Source of the DNA: Siderastrea radians
Lineage: Eukaryota; Cnidaria; Anthozoa; Scleractinia; Rhizangiidae
Length of the DNA stretch: 64,000 nt
NCBI GenBank assembly: GCA_964017195.1
Contig: OZ024892.1
Location: 19,267,889-19,331,888 of the forward strand
Direction of reading: 5' to 3'
Shown: piece by piece, positions 32,972 to 43,500 of the stretch
Numbering within the stretch: the stretch's first letter is position 1
How the letters are laid out: the number at the start of each line of letters is the position of its first letter
Program-made: the position numbers and the translations under genes
Notes under the pieces: model-generated
The model's input: the letters and a program-made list of their open reading frames with translations, nothing else
What the model was told of the DNA's origin: nothing
The model's database searches: none

Positions 32972-33973
32972 ATGAACAATTCTACATCAGCCAATGAAAC
33001 GCTCAGGCAGCCAGCACATCAGACCATTACCTCATTGTCCATAATGGCATGGAGCGTGGCGTTTGGCATTTTAGCGGTCATGGCCATATTTGGAAACTCA
33101 ACGGTAATTCTGGCGTTCACTCGAAATATTAAACTGCATACTCGCACTAACTACATCCTTGTGGGTCTGGCAACCGCTGACTTACTGGTAGGTTTGATCG
33201 CGGTTCCACTCTATATCAGTATGACACTTTTATACAAACGGCATATGCAAATTCCTATGGTGTTAAGCGTGATTTATCATGCAGTGGACGTGTTTGGAGG
33301 ATTTGCTTCCATATTTCACCTAATGCTCATAAGCCTGGAACGTTTTTACGCTATCGCGTTTCCAGTGAGTCATCGCAATTCATCGAAAGTTGTTTATCTT
33401 AGCGTTTTAATGATATGTTGGATTACAGCAGGCACACTGTCGTTTATTCACTCAATCAGATACAGTAACTACAAAATTACAAGAGCCTTCTTCATTCTAT
33501 TCTGTGCTTGCTTCTCGGTGGCGCTTTTCGTCATCTGTACTACTTATCTTGGAATATGGCGAAAGGCAAAGGAAAAGAAGTTAACGCGGAAAGGTTCAAG
33601 GAGGACATTTAAGAGACACGATCATGAAGTGATGATTGCTATGTCTCTTCTTATCGTCATCATTGTTTTTGCAGTCACCTGGCTTCCATTTTTTTGCATA
33701 AACGCTGTTTATTTTTTTCAATCGGAACTTAAACGCAAGTCAATCTCAATGGAAGTTATCCAGTTTACAAAGCTATTACACTACTGCAACTCCGCCATTA
33801 ACCCAATCATTTATTCTCTAAAAATCCCCGGATTTAAGAAAACCTTCACAAGTCTTATAAGAAGGGAGTCCACGAGATCATTTAGATCTTCGTATAGTCT
33901 GTCACGACGTGATTCCTCAAAGAAACCAGTGGCACAGCCTAACCTAAGAGGCGACTGTTTATTTAGCTCTTAA
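32972..33973 (+). CDS. Class A (rhodopsin-like) GPCR, orphan, 333 aa
   Basis: The single coding exon begins MNNSTSANET. The ATG at 32972 lies 4 bp after a splice acceptor (TTTATTTATTCTCAAAG), so a 5' non-coding exon is likely; the earlier in-frame GTG at 32948 is intronic. Seven membrane segments are evident. Class A landmarks are N42 (1.50), LATAD with D70 (2.50), E-R-F at 123-125 in place of DRY, W150 (4.50), W237 and P239 in TM6, and NPIIY at 277-281. D106 sits at 3.32, as in amine receptors. The usual disulfide cysteine at 3.25 is missing, ECL2 is very short, and proline 5.50 is absent, as in melanocortin/adenosine-type receptors. N-terminal NNST and NET are possible glycosylation sites. 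The ligand is unknown. It is a paralogue of the receptors at 36.4 and 50.2 kb. Confidence 0.93.
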   Translation: MNNSTSANETLRQPAHQTITSLSIMAWSVAFGILAVMAIFGNSTVILAFTRNIKLHTRTNYILVGLATADLLVGLIAVPLYISMTLLYKRHMQIPMVLSVIYHAVDVFGGFASIFHLMLISLERFYAIAFPVSHRNSSKVVYLSVLMICWITAGTLSFIHSIRYSNYKITRAFFILFCACFSVALFVICTTYLGIWRKAKEKKLTRKGSRRTFKRHDHEVMIAMSLLIVIIVFAVTWLPFFCINAVYFFQSELKRKSISMEVIQFTKLLHYCNSAINPIIYSLKIPGFKKTFTSLIRRESTRSFRSSYSLSRRDSSKKPVAQPNLRGDCLFSS

Positions 33974-34585
33974 TGGTGGCTTCGGATCAGAGAGAATTGA
34001 CGCAACAGGAGCATGATTGTATTTTAGACTCTAAACCAATAGGTAATGGCCTTTTTCTAGCTGGAGGACTTTTTCCTCTTTCTATAGCGTAGCTCTTTCG
34101 CAAGAGAGTGGAGCGCAGGGGCGGAACCCTATGCTCATGAAATGTGTATATCCATGTGAGTCGATTTGATGGTCATGACCGACCGACTGACTGTCCAACC
34201 GATGACCAACTCATGCAAAAGCATCACCAAGCGATGGAAACACAAAGCAAGTACAGCCAGTATTCGTTGTAAACATAAATGTCAGACAGGCAGGAATGCA
34301 TGAATGCAATGATGCCCAAGTTCTATGAGTGATAACTTAATCCAAAATTGGAATCGTTACTTAGTGTGCATTACATATTTAAGCAGGTTTTAAAATTGCT
34401 TGATATTTGTTTGGAATTATAAAGTCGTATTTTCCCGCTTATCTGATGCTTCAATTATTTATTTGGTTGTTTGTGACGACTAGGTTGAGAAATAAAGGAG
34501 GGAGTAATTGATGATGGTAATAAAATGTAAATCACCAGTAAAAAGGTATTCCACAGTTCTATAGTAAAATATTAGATAATATTAA

Positions 34586-34733
34586 CAATTGGTTCATGCT
34601 TAGCGTGCGTACATCGAGTTATGGATGCACGCGGGAAGTTTGGAGAGCACGAGAGAAGCGTAAGAGTTGCTCGAGGCGCAGCCAAGTGCATCCATAACTC
34701 GATGCACGTACAGCTAAAAGCATGAACCAATTG
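34586..34733. mobile_element. 148-bp foldback element
   Basis: CAATTGGTTCATGCTTAGCG at the left is matched by an inverted end finishing GCATGAACCAATTG. The arms are about 42 bp. It adjoins the 5' boundary of SINE-type copy B. The interior (CACGAGAGAAGCGTAAGAG) has no ORF. Confidence 0.7.
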
Positions 34734-34738
34734 CTTTT

Positions 34739-35588
34739 TAGCCAAGCCTAAAGGCAGAGCCCCCCGTTTTTGTTTTGTTTGTTTGTTTGTTTGTTTGTTT
34801 GTTTGTTTGTTTGTTTGCTGGCAGTTATTAATTTGTGAAAATACTCTCATTCAAGTCGTTAAATTAAAAAAAAAAGGAAAAGAAAAAACAAAATAGGAAA
34901 ATTTCTTCCCCCGCGAAGAGCCGAACCCGGGTCAGCGGCGTTTGAAGCCGGATATTAGTCCACTAGGCTATGAACGTTTAGTGAAACCTTTGAAGTTAAT
35001 TTTAATACTTATTTCTTTCTTCGTGACAAGCTGCCTATCAGCATGAAAATGCTGGTGTTCTTCCTGGCAAAATGTGTTCGGGACGCCGTAAAAACCATGG
35101 TTGTGGACAGAAAAAACCAAAAAGCACTAGCTCTGCTATATTTGGCGTCAAAACTGCTGCGAAAAGCTGCGAACTCAGGCTGTGTGCCGACCGAATTCGA
35201 ACAGAACCGACGAGGCAAATTTGAACTTTTCGCCTGAACTTTAACGCCTAGTTTTTTTCGCCTAAATTGAACTTTTCGCCTTCCACCAAAAAGACAACTG
35301 AGTATTCTTTTGAACTTTTTTTTTGCATTATCAAATTTGTTCTTGACTTTTGTTGTCTTTGCTGTCTTTGCTTGTTTTGCTACAACGCGGGTCAACATGC
35401 GGGATTCAGCAGAGGGTTTCATCCATTGTATGAAGTGTATTGGTAACCCTGTGGTGTGGACGGACAGACGTACGGACGGACGGTCAGGTGACTATTGCGT
35501 CACTACCACAATTTCTTGCCTTGATAGGTTACCAAATTTCCTTAGCAATGGAGCTCCGCTGACGCCCTAGCGCGCTGGCTCCGCTATA
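34739..35588 (-). mobile_element. tRNA-SINE-containing composite repeat, copy B
   Basis: Same unit as copy A (4698-5984) but lacking the palindrome. The minus-strand tRNA-like segment has an A-box TAGCCTAGTGGAC (about 34961-34949) and B-box CCCGGGTTCGG (about 34931-34921). Its tail is a run of about ten AAAC repeats (34772-34818). The right end (CTCCGCTGACGC, GCGCGCTGGCTCCGCTAT) matches copy A. Frames on both strands inside are not genes. Confidence 0.75.
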
Positions 35589-36019
35589 AATTATACCGAT
35601 AAAACTCTTTCTTTTAACAAACGTGTTTCGTGTGGGGTTTCCGGGGGATATTTTTGTCAATACCGTAAATTGTATAATAAACGCACAAAGCGTTTACTCA
35701 TTTTTTTTTTATTTGAGGGAAGCGTTTTAATTTAGATACCGGGGTGTTTATTAGAGAGAGACGTTTACTTTATTTTCTCAAACAAGGACTGCCCGGGTGA
35801 GTGATTCCCCTTTCTAAAGTCAAAAAGGCTTTAAAATAAATGTGACAAGCTGTCTAAATCACCGCCAACATACTGTCAAAAAAGAAGAGGCCCCATAAAT
35901 CTCAAGTGAAAAGTTAAAAAATGTCGCGTTGTATTTTTTGTAACTGTTTAGGTAGTCGCACACGAGCTAAAGGCCCAAACGAGCCGGAGCTTAACCTGGT
36001 TTCTGTAGCATGAAGCGAC

Positions 36020-36135
36020 TGAGAGTATTGCTACTCTCCCCTGGATGGGATGCTAGTCCATCGCAGGATTATCCTCAGCAGTGTGTCGCCGGTACCCATT
36101 TATACACCTGGGTGGAGAAAGGCAATGTAGGGTAA
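36020..36135. repeat. Dispersed-repeat-like segment
   Basis: The block with GGATGGGATGCTAGTCCATC and TACCCATTTATACACCTGG looks like a conserved SINE body segment. It appears only once in this window, so the assignment rests on general resemblance. Confidence 0.25.
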
Positions 36136-36413
36136 AAACTGTTCAGGGAAGGTTTATTCGATTTTTTCAACTGTTAAATCCTTCTTTTTTGGCAGTGGTT
36201 ATGGCATTATCTTAATCCTACGGTCAAGGTGACGACAGAGATTATTCTGTTTTGCTCGCTATATAAGATCCAAACTACATGATTTCCGTTGTACAAGTGT
36301 TCTCTTTCTTTCTGACAGTTCTGGTACCATGCCTAGTTTTTATAATGGCTGAAGTTTTTCTTCTTTATTCATAGGCTGCACAGAACCCTAAATGCCTTGA
36401 ATAAAGTATCACT

Positions 36414-37535
36414 CTACAGTACAGTAAAAATCACTTCTTGTGATTTGCTTCTAGATATGACATCATAATCACTCGATATGGGTATGACTGGAAGGCTGGA
36501 ACGCCTCACACTGCATTTGTCTTTAGTCACAACTAATGTTTGTCTGTAATTACTGGTGGCGTCAGTTTTACTAGCATGTGCTTTGCCCAAAGCTCTAGAG
36601 CTTCGTGGTGAGTTTTTGACAGCAAAGCTATCCAGCTCAATAGAATCACGCTTGGGAATCGTAAACTTGATTCGGAGAAGTTTGAAAAAAATTGCTTTGT
36701 ATTCTGGTATTCTAAAGCCGTATACCAACGGATTCACTGCCGAATTACTAAAATGAAACAGCTTAGTAAGGTAAAAGATCCTCCACGAGACACAGTAGTG
36801 TTGGCAGAAATGAAGTACTGCGCGAACCACAAAAAATGGTGACCAGGCAAGGACAAACAAACCGATGACGATGAGTAAAGTACAAGACATTTTCATGGTT
36901 GTATCCGGTGTAATTCTTAGGCGAGTTTTGGCTTTGAACCAAATTCCAGTGTAGCTCACAGAAATGATAACCAGCGATATTACAAACAAAAGGTTCATAA
37001 GATAGAAGCGAAATTCCATTGATTCTTTTCTGATTGGCAGGAAGAACGAACTGGAAACGAGTGCAGAAGTTATCCAAATTCCCGTTAACAATATGCAGTA
37101 CAGACGTTTTGGAATGTTACGGTGTCTATGTGGGTAAACTGTTGCAAAGAATCTCTCGATACTTATTGCAGTTAAGTGAAAAATGGAGTTCGACGCGGCA
37201 AAAACATCCAAGGCGTCATAAATTAAGGTGACCCAAACGTCTTCTGAAGGGCGGTTTGTTTTCCAAGCCAGAAACAACATGTAGATCCACATTGGAATAG
37301 AGATCAGCCCGACCAGTATGTCAGCTACTGCTAACCCAGCCACGAAGACAACCACTTGATGACGAAGATTCGTAGACAGAAAGAACGAAGCGATAACTAA
37401 TGCATTTCCAAATATGGCAGCAATGGCAACAAAACCACACGGTAAGCACCAGGCCACAAGCTCACCAGTTGACAGCTCGGTCAGCCACGGATCTGACGAA
37501 GAAGGGCTTTCAGTCAGGTTTGTTGTGCGTTGCAT
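36414..37535 (-). CDS. Class A (rhodopsin-like) GPCR, orphan, 373 aa
   Basis: Single coding exon, start MQRTTNLTES at 37535, 10 bp after an acceptor (TTTTTTTCTAATAG); the longer upstream frame starts at TTG inside the intron. Landmarks: N44 (1.50), LAVAD with D72 (2.50), D110 (3.32), E-R-F at 127-129, W154, W231-S-P233 in TM6, NPLVY at 268-272. Position 3.25 is threonine, so the TM3-ECL2 disulfide is absent, and TM5 lacks proline 5.50. The C-terminal tail is long (about 95 residues) and Ser/Arg-rich, suggesting kinase/arrestin regulation (inference). N6-L-T may be glycosylated. It is convergent to the receptor at 33 kb, and the two share short loops and the RxPxxK start of helix 8. Confidence 0.93.
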   Translation of the reverse strand: MQRTTNLTESPSSSDPWLTELSTGELVAWCLPCGFVAIAAIFGNALVIASFFLSTNLRHQVVVFVAGLAVADILVGLISIPMWIYMLFLAWKTNRPSEDVWVTLIYDALDVFAASNSIFHLTAISIERFFATVYPHRHRNIPKRLYCILLTGIWITSALVSSSFFLPIRKESMEFRFYLMNLLFVISLVIISVSYTGIWFKAKTRLRITPDTTMKMSCTLLIVIGLFVLAWSPFFVVRAVLHFCQHYCVSWRIFYLTKLFHFSNSAVNPLVYGFRIPEYKAIFFKLLRIKFTIPKRDSIELDSFAVKNSPRSSRALGKAHASKTDATSNYRQTLVVTKDKCSVRRSSLPVIPISSDYDVISRSKSQEVIFTVL

Positions 37536-37806
37536 GTCTCTCCGTCTATTAGAAAAAAAGATCAACGTTTTGGCTTACATAGCAGAATATAGAGTACAAA
37601 AATGATGTGGAAATTAAATTCCTCGACTGGCAAGAAGTTTTAATTAAAACTGATTTCAGCCCTCCCTCCCCCTCCCAGGTTTCTAATTCTCTGAAACAAA
37701 CAATGACCACAACTGACAATAGACTGCATTGTAGGGACATTATTCATCCGCTGACAATGAATATTGTGGTCCCGTCAATTAATTATCATTGTTGCTGCCA
37801 AGGAAC

Positions 37807-38934
37807 TAGACTGCGAGTAGTATCTAATTTTGGCGATGGCGATTGTGGGGCGGGCGAAATACACACGCGCGCGCGAAAGTTCGAGAAGACGCTACGCGAA
37901 GGGAGCGCCGAAAATTAGAGACTACAGACACCTTTCACGGCCAAGTGATTTTGGGATGTAAATTTCATATCGTCTTACAAGCCAATTAAGCGCAACCAAT
38001 GGGATTCCTTCTCTTCGCTTCTGTCATGTGTTCGCTCCTGTCATCGATAAACTGCGGAAGATGTTATCGCAAATGAAACGGTTCGGACTGTTTATTTGGA
38101 TTCGACCAGTACTCGACCGGATGGGCCGTGATCAAGAGGAAAAATTACAGCCTCTCATCTCGAAGAAGAAATGAACATTGAGTTTGGAATTTCGGTCGAC
38201 AGTAAATTTTTAGTCCCAAAGGGCGGCCCTGTCATAAAGCCCGTCAAACACTTTTACGGATTTGGCAGTCGCCGAGGTCATTTTCTTTGTCTCCAAAAAT
38301 CCCATCCAAAAAAAAAGTCAAAGACGCGGCAAATTTTTTTCTACTTTCACCGAAAGTTTGAGGTCGATGCGAACGAAAATGAAACTTCCAGCGAGCCAGG
38401 AAGTTTTATTTCAACGCAGAGCAAAACGAGGCAGCCAGCGAGCGGAGAATGAGTTTTCTACTTCATCCGTGCAGACAATTTTGTTCCGTTCGATCAGTCC
38501 CGTATCGATGTTAAAATTTAGATGAAATCTCAACTCACAGTAGACGAGTGGATTATGATTTTAACAACTCTTGGAATGGCTTGGGCAAACAATCTTCAGC
38601 CGAACGGAATACAATTTGAACAAACCTCGCTATTTGTCAGACAACCCTGAAATCTGTCTGCCATCTCAGTAAACTGAAACGGACTCGATGTTATCGTAAG
38701 TGTTGACAGCGGCTTGTCTACTATTGCCAGATTGTTGACAGGTATCCAAAAAAGGGCCCATCAGAGTTTTGCGCTTGGAATGTGCGCGCTTAATTCAAAC
38801 TCCCTGGCTTTATGTATAGTCTCTAATTTTCGGCGCTCCCTTCGCGTCGCGTCTTCTCGAAATTTCGCGCGCGCGTGTGTATTTCGTCCGCCCCGCAATC
38901 GCCATCGCCAAAATTAGAGACTACTCGCAGTCTA
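37807..38934. mobile_element. 1.13-kb TIR element with exact 9-bp TSD (TAGACTGCGAG family)
   Basis: TIRs of about 119 bp (37807-37925 and 38816-38934) differ at only a few positions and begin TAGACTGCGAGTAGT. CCAAGGAAC is duplicated exactly (37798-37806 and 38935-38943). The interior has no transposase, though it contains short open frames (to about 95 codons) and a CAACCAATGGG promoter-like element. The ends match the 121-bp element at 4451-4571. Long TIRs plus a 9-bp TSD indicate a non-autonomous Mutator-like element. It lies about 270 bp upstream of the GPCR at 36.4 kb. Confidence 0.88.
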
Positions 38935-39208
38935 CCAAGGAACTATACGTGCCTACCTTCTGGGCCGGATGCTATTAAATGCTATCAAATACTATAATTG
39001 CCAGGGAAAACATTTTGTCACTGACATTCATCGGAAGTGAGATGCACAAGGTATTTAAGGGCCGTCATCTTTGAAGTTTCTTTATATAGGATATTTTGAA
39101 GTTTATTCTGCCCAAGTAGAGCACTTGTTGACTTCTTATTATTTTCCACAGATTACTAGACATGCACCGTGGTCTATTATGAATACTCCATTTTGTCTGT
39201 CTCCATCG

Positions 39209-39345
39209 TAGCCTGTTCCAGGCGTTCAGATAGTGGAGCGCGAGCGAAAGAGAAAGCGAGCAGTCTCCCCTCTTTTTTTTTCCCGCTCTTTCGCTCGCTT
39301 TATTTTTCGCTCGCGTTCCACTATCTGAATGCCTGGAACAGGCTA
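39209..39345. mobile_element. 137-bp foldback element with exact 9-bp TSD (TAGCCTGTTCC family)
   Basis: TAGCCTGTTCCAGGCGTTCA at the left is inverted at the right end (GAATGCCTGGAACAGGCTA). The arms continue through GATAGTGGAGCGCGAGCGAAAG. TCTCCATCG is duplicated exactly at 39200-39208 and 39346-39354. This is a second family with the same TSD length as the TAGACTGCGAG family. Confidence 0.88.
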
Positions 39346-39659
39346 TCTCCATCGCCAATGTCTGTTCGCTAATAGGCAAAGATCACGCGCGCCGTCGTTG
39401 GAAAGTGAAATTTCTTTCGCTAATACAATCTAAATACCATAGTTTTCCGAACAACTAGGCTACTCGTGAACGTTTTCTATAAGCAACACGACAATTTAAC
39501 TGCACCGAGTTGGCTGGTGTAAATGCAGCGTAATCAAAGTTACCACTTTTACTGCAAAGTCACGATCACACTCAGGTTTTAACATAATCAAACGACAACA
39601 ACAATCTTTATTCAGCATTTTGACCTACGGGTTGGAGTGACTCGTCGATCTTCTAGTTA

Positions 39660-40080
39660 TCAGTTGCGTCTGTCCTCGACTGGACCTCTCCATGGCTCCC
39701 ACAGCCGCGCTGCGTGTACTTTATTGTCAAGAAGTCTGCACGCTGGTTCCCTACATGCAGGATCTGTAAGGTTCAATTCCCTTGGTTTCATATCTCTACT
39801 CACGAAAAGCTTGACATTTTGTATTTTTCCTACGTACTCCAGGTCTTGTGCAAACTTTGACTGGACCTGAGCTCCATGACGTGCTATCATCTGAAATGAC
39901 TTTCTCTCGTAGTGTGGCGATAGTTTATCCTTCTTTCTCTTCCTCAGCAGCACAAGATCTCCTTCTTGTGTATATTTCTTCATACTGTCTGGCGCCTCTT
40001 TTTAACATAATCTGCCCCAATTTGATTCTTCTCTGCATAGTGATCTCCCCTCTTCTTACGTACTGAATCATTAGATTTAT
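39660..40080 (-). pseudogene. Ty3/gypsy-type retroelement remnant, integrase C-terminal region
   Basis: The minus-strand frame 39983-39660 contains QEGDLVLLRKRKKDKLSP, resembling the segment after the integrase core of Ty3/gypsy polyproteins (GDxVLLxxxKxxKL). Upstream, similar sequence continues in another frame with stops, so it is decayed. It matches the orientation of the reverse-transcriptase remnant at 45.3-46.2 kb. The two probably belonged to one element later split by the inverted-repeat structure between them. LTRs were not recognised. Confidence 0.5.
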
Positions 40081-40579
40081 CCTATTCGCCGACTTCTGGT
40101 AAGTGGAACTGTATGCAAGAAAAAACTTGTTTAATTCCGATATGCGATCGCAGTATTATTAGCCTATGTTTGACTCCCATTTAATTCAAGTACTCATGTA
40201 ATCATGTTTTAGTAAGACTCTCCGTGTTATCCTGGTTGTTTCCATAGGTAGTTACGGTCTCCTTTGTAACAAGTTGGCATCCATAACACTCTCGGCACTT
40301 CCTTTCTGCATCCTTATCCCCGCCCGGCCATCATACCTCAGTCCTCGAGCCTTCCTTCGTTTAAACCATCTTTTGATGGCGCTTGTGCGCAAGTACAATA
40401 ACTCTTTACCTTAGCAATTTTGGAATCATAATTCTCTTGCCACACAAGGTAAAATGAAAGTCAGTTCATTGCGCACCACCAAGTACGGGTTCAAATATAT
40501 AATAACAAATCAATTGCACGCAACTTGCAGCTCCTCATCTTTTCCTCATCTTCAGCTTTAGAAGCTCTCTTTTTCTTGA

Positions 40580-43500
40580 ACTTTAAGAGCAAATGTTGCC
40601 AAAAATCAAACATTTTCAAAATATTGTGGCAACAGCTCAAAAATCAATTCCGCTCATATTCTTATGTTAGGTAGACCTTAATGTGAAACAAATCACTGCA
40701 TAATTCGTTTGGCTGAATATCGATTTGTTTTCAAGAAAATCGATATTAACGGAATTCGCTCAAAATGCCGCTTTTGAAGCTCAAAATTTAAGCCAGATCT
40801 GGAAGCTTCGCGTGACAAAATGAAGCATCCTAGAGCAATAAAAATTTACCAGACTTGTAGAGCGATGTTTAAATATATGTCAAAAGCAGTTTCAGCAATT
40901 TCTGCTCATTTATTTACGAGCTCTAATTAAATTTATCCGACATACTTTTGACTAGATAAAAAGTATATCAACTTTAACCCCTAAAAAAAGTATGTGGTAC
41001 CGAATATTATTCGTCAAGAATCTGGATTTCAAGAGGAGAAGGGATGTTCTCTTGCCTCCTAAAAGGATTTTTTGGGGAAATTTATTGACGCGATGTTATA
41101 GAATTTTAAAGTTGGACAAAATGCGTCGATTCAAGCGATCAGAAAACTCAGCCTAATTAACTCAGTGTACACATACACAAACAACTTCACGCTTACCGCA
41201 GGTTTTGATCAGCAAACAACCGATTTTAACACAAAATCCTCTAACCTTCATGTTGCTGTATCACAGATGAGAGCTGTCGTCCTTGTTCATGATAAAATTC
41301 AAGCAAACTGCAAGGAAACTTGACGGGATATCGCAACTCGCATGCCGTTTCACCGAACATCCGCCGTTTTTGATGTGAGGATTCCCTTTTCCTATTTTCG
41401 TTAGAAAACAGGCTTAAGGTGTTGTACAAAAGATGCCTTTCCTTTGAAACTAGCTCTGAACTGAACAGCGAAACAAGAAGTCGTTAATACAAAAACATCT
41501 GTTACGTGCTTTGGATGATGCCGCTAATTAATTTAGTCAGAACGAGTTTTAGTGAAATCGACAGCTGCATGCATGTACCGCGGTAACGAAATTTTGGGTG
41601 CATCGGGTGACTTTGGGGAATAAGGTTAAATTGTTTTTTCAAATAAGCTATTTTTGTCATCCTACGTTTATTAATTTAAGGACAGAGCGAAGATTCTCAG
41701 TAGATTGGTTTCAGATGAGCACTTAAAAATGCGTGAAACTGAAAAAAACGTACGTTAGTTGCGTGACATTAACCCTAGAGCTTTTTCCTGGTGGGCAGGG
41801 CGAAGGGATTTAAAAATATATTCTCTGTTGGTTTTCCAAGAGGTAGCACAGTTAATGAACTATGGCTGGATTAAAATACAAAGTTGGACATGAAAATCTC
41901 CTTTTCAGTCTGAGGATGTTTTCTTTCTTTTTGTTTAGGGTGGGGCGGGGTCTTTTCGTATTTTCGTTGGAAAGCAGGCTTAAGCTTAAGGTGTTGTACA
42001 TAAGATCGTTTTTCCTTTGAAACTAGCTCTGAACTGAACAGCGAAACAAGAAGTCGTTACTACAAAAACATCTGTTACGTGCTTTGGGTGATGCCGCTAA
42101 TTAATTTAGTCAGAACGAGTTTTAGTGAAATCGATTACTGCATGCATGTACCGCGGTAACAAAATTTTGGGTGCATCCGGTGACTTTGGGGAATAAGGTT
42201 TAATTTTTTTCAAATAAGCTAATTCTGTCTTCCTACGTTTACTACTTTAATGACTGAGCGAAGATTCTCAGTAGATTGGGTTCGATGAGTACTTTGAAAT
42301 CTGTGCAACTGAAAAAAGCGCACCTTGGTTGCGTGACATACCCTAAACTGAGCTTTTGCCTGATGGGCAGGGCAAAGGGGGTTTTAAAAATATATTCTCT
42401 GTTAGTTTTCCAAGAAGTCGCACAGTTAATGAACGCTATATTATATACTATGGCTAGATTAAAATACAAAGTCAGGCATAAAAATTTCCTGTTCGGTCTT
42501 AAAATTCTTTTCTCGTTTTGTTGGGGTGAGGGTGGGGAGGGGCTTGGGCTATAGGTTTCGGGGAAAGAAGTTTTAGAGAACACTGAATCAACTGATTGTA
42601 TCGATTCCTGGCATTCAAAGACTTCCAAATAAGGCAGTGGTGATACGTTAAACCTCCTTTTTATTTTTACCTGGTTCTTGCTTGTATTTACGTGCTAGTG
42701 TACATTAAACGCACAAACACTTATTTACGGAGAATAGACATTAATAAAAAATCAAAACTCGTACTGGTTCTCAGGGAATAAATTTAATGATCTGCAAGAT
42801 TGTTAAGAGCTTTGTCCTGTGGCAGAAAATACAACCCACTACGGGCTTAACTTGGATGACTTTTTATGAGTCTTGGGTTTTCCGCTTTCGATGCTCAACA
42901 GGCACCAACGAAAAACGACTCTGCTCGACTGACACTGTAGTGCGTGCAGTCTTTTTTTAAAGCTTCCAACAGTGAAGAAAACTACAAAACGGTTAACTGG
43001 GGATTTCAACGTTCTATTCAACACCGATCAACGCTGTTGAATTTTAAAAACAAGTTTGGCCGTCCAGGTTAATGATGTTTCACAATTTTGCCGACTTTTC
43101 TTTTGTTCTCAGGTGTGCCACCCTGTGCAATGATGTTCTGTAATACTTATTCAACTTTTTCTATGTTCTCAGGTGTAATCAAAAGTATTGAATTCGTTTG
43201 CCCACCTTGTTCAACATCGCACAACAAAGTTGTGTTCAAGATTGTTGAACAATGTTGAAGGAGTTTGGCCGAGTCATAAAGTTTGCAAACGCCAAAAACG
43301 CAAAGAGCGTGAGCCAACAAAATGAGGGCGCAGCCGGGGTTGAAGGCTAAGAGAAGGGGGAAGTTTGAACCCTTACATGTAATCCCCCAACATGAAAAGC
43401 GGTTTCCCCTTAAGTAGGTTTCCAACCCCCCCCCCCCCCACCCATTGCCCCCATCCCCGCGAAAGTGGGTCGGTCGGTCGGTTGATCGGTTAAGCAAACG

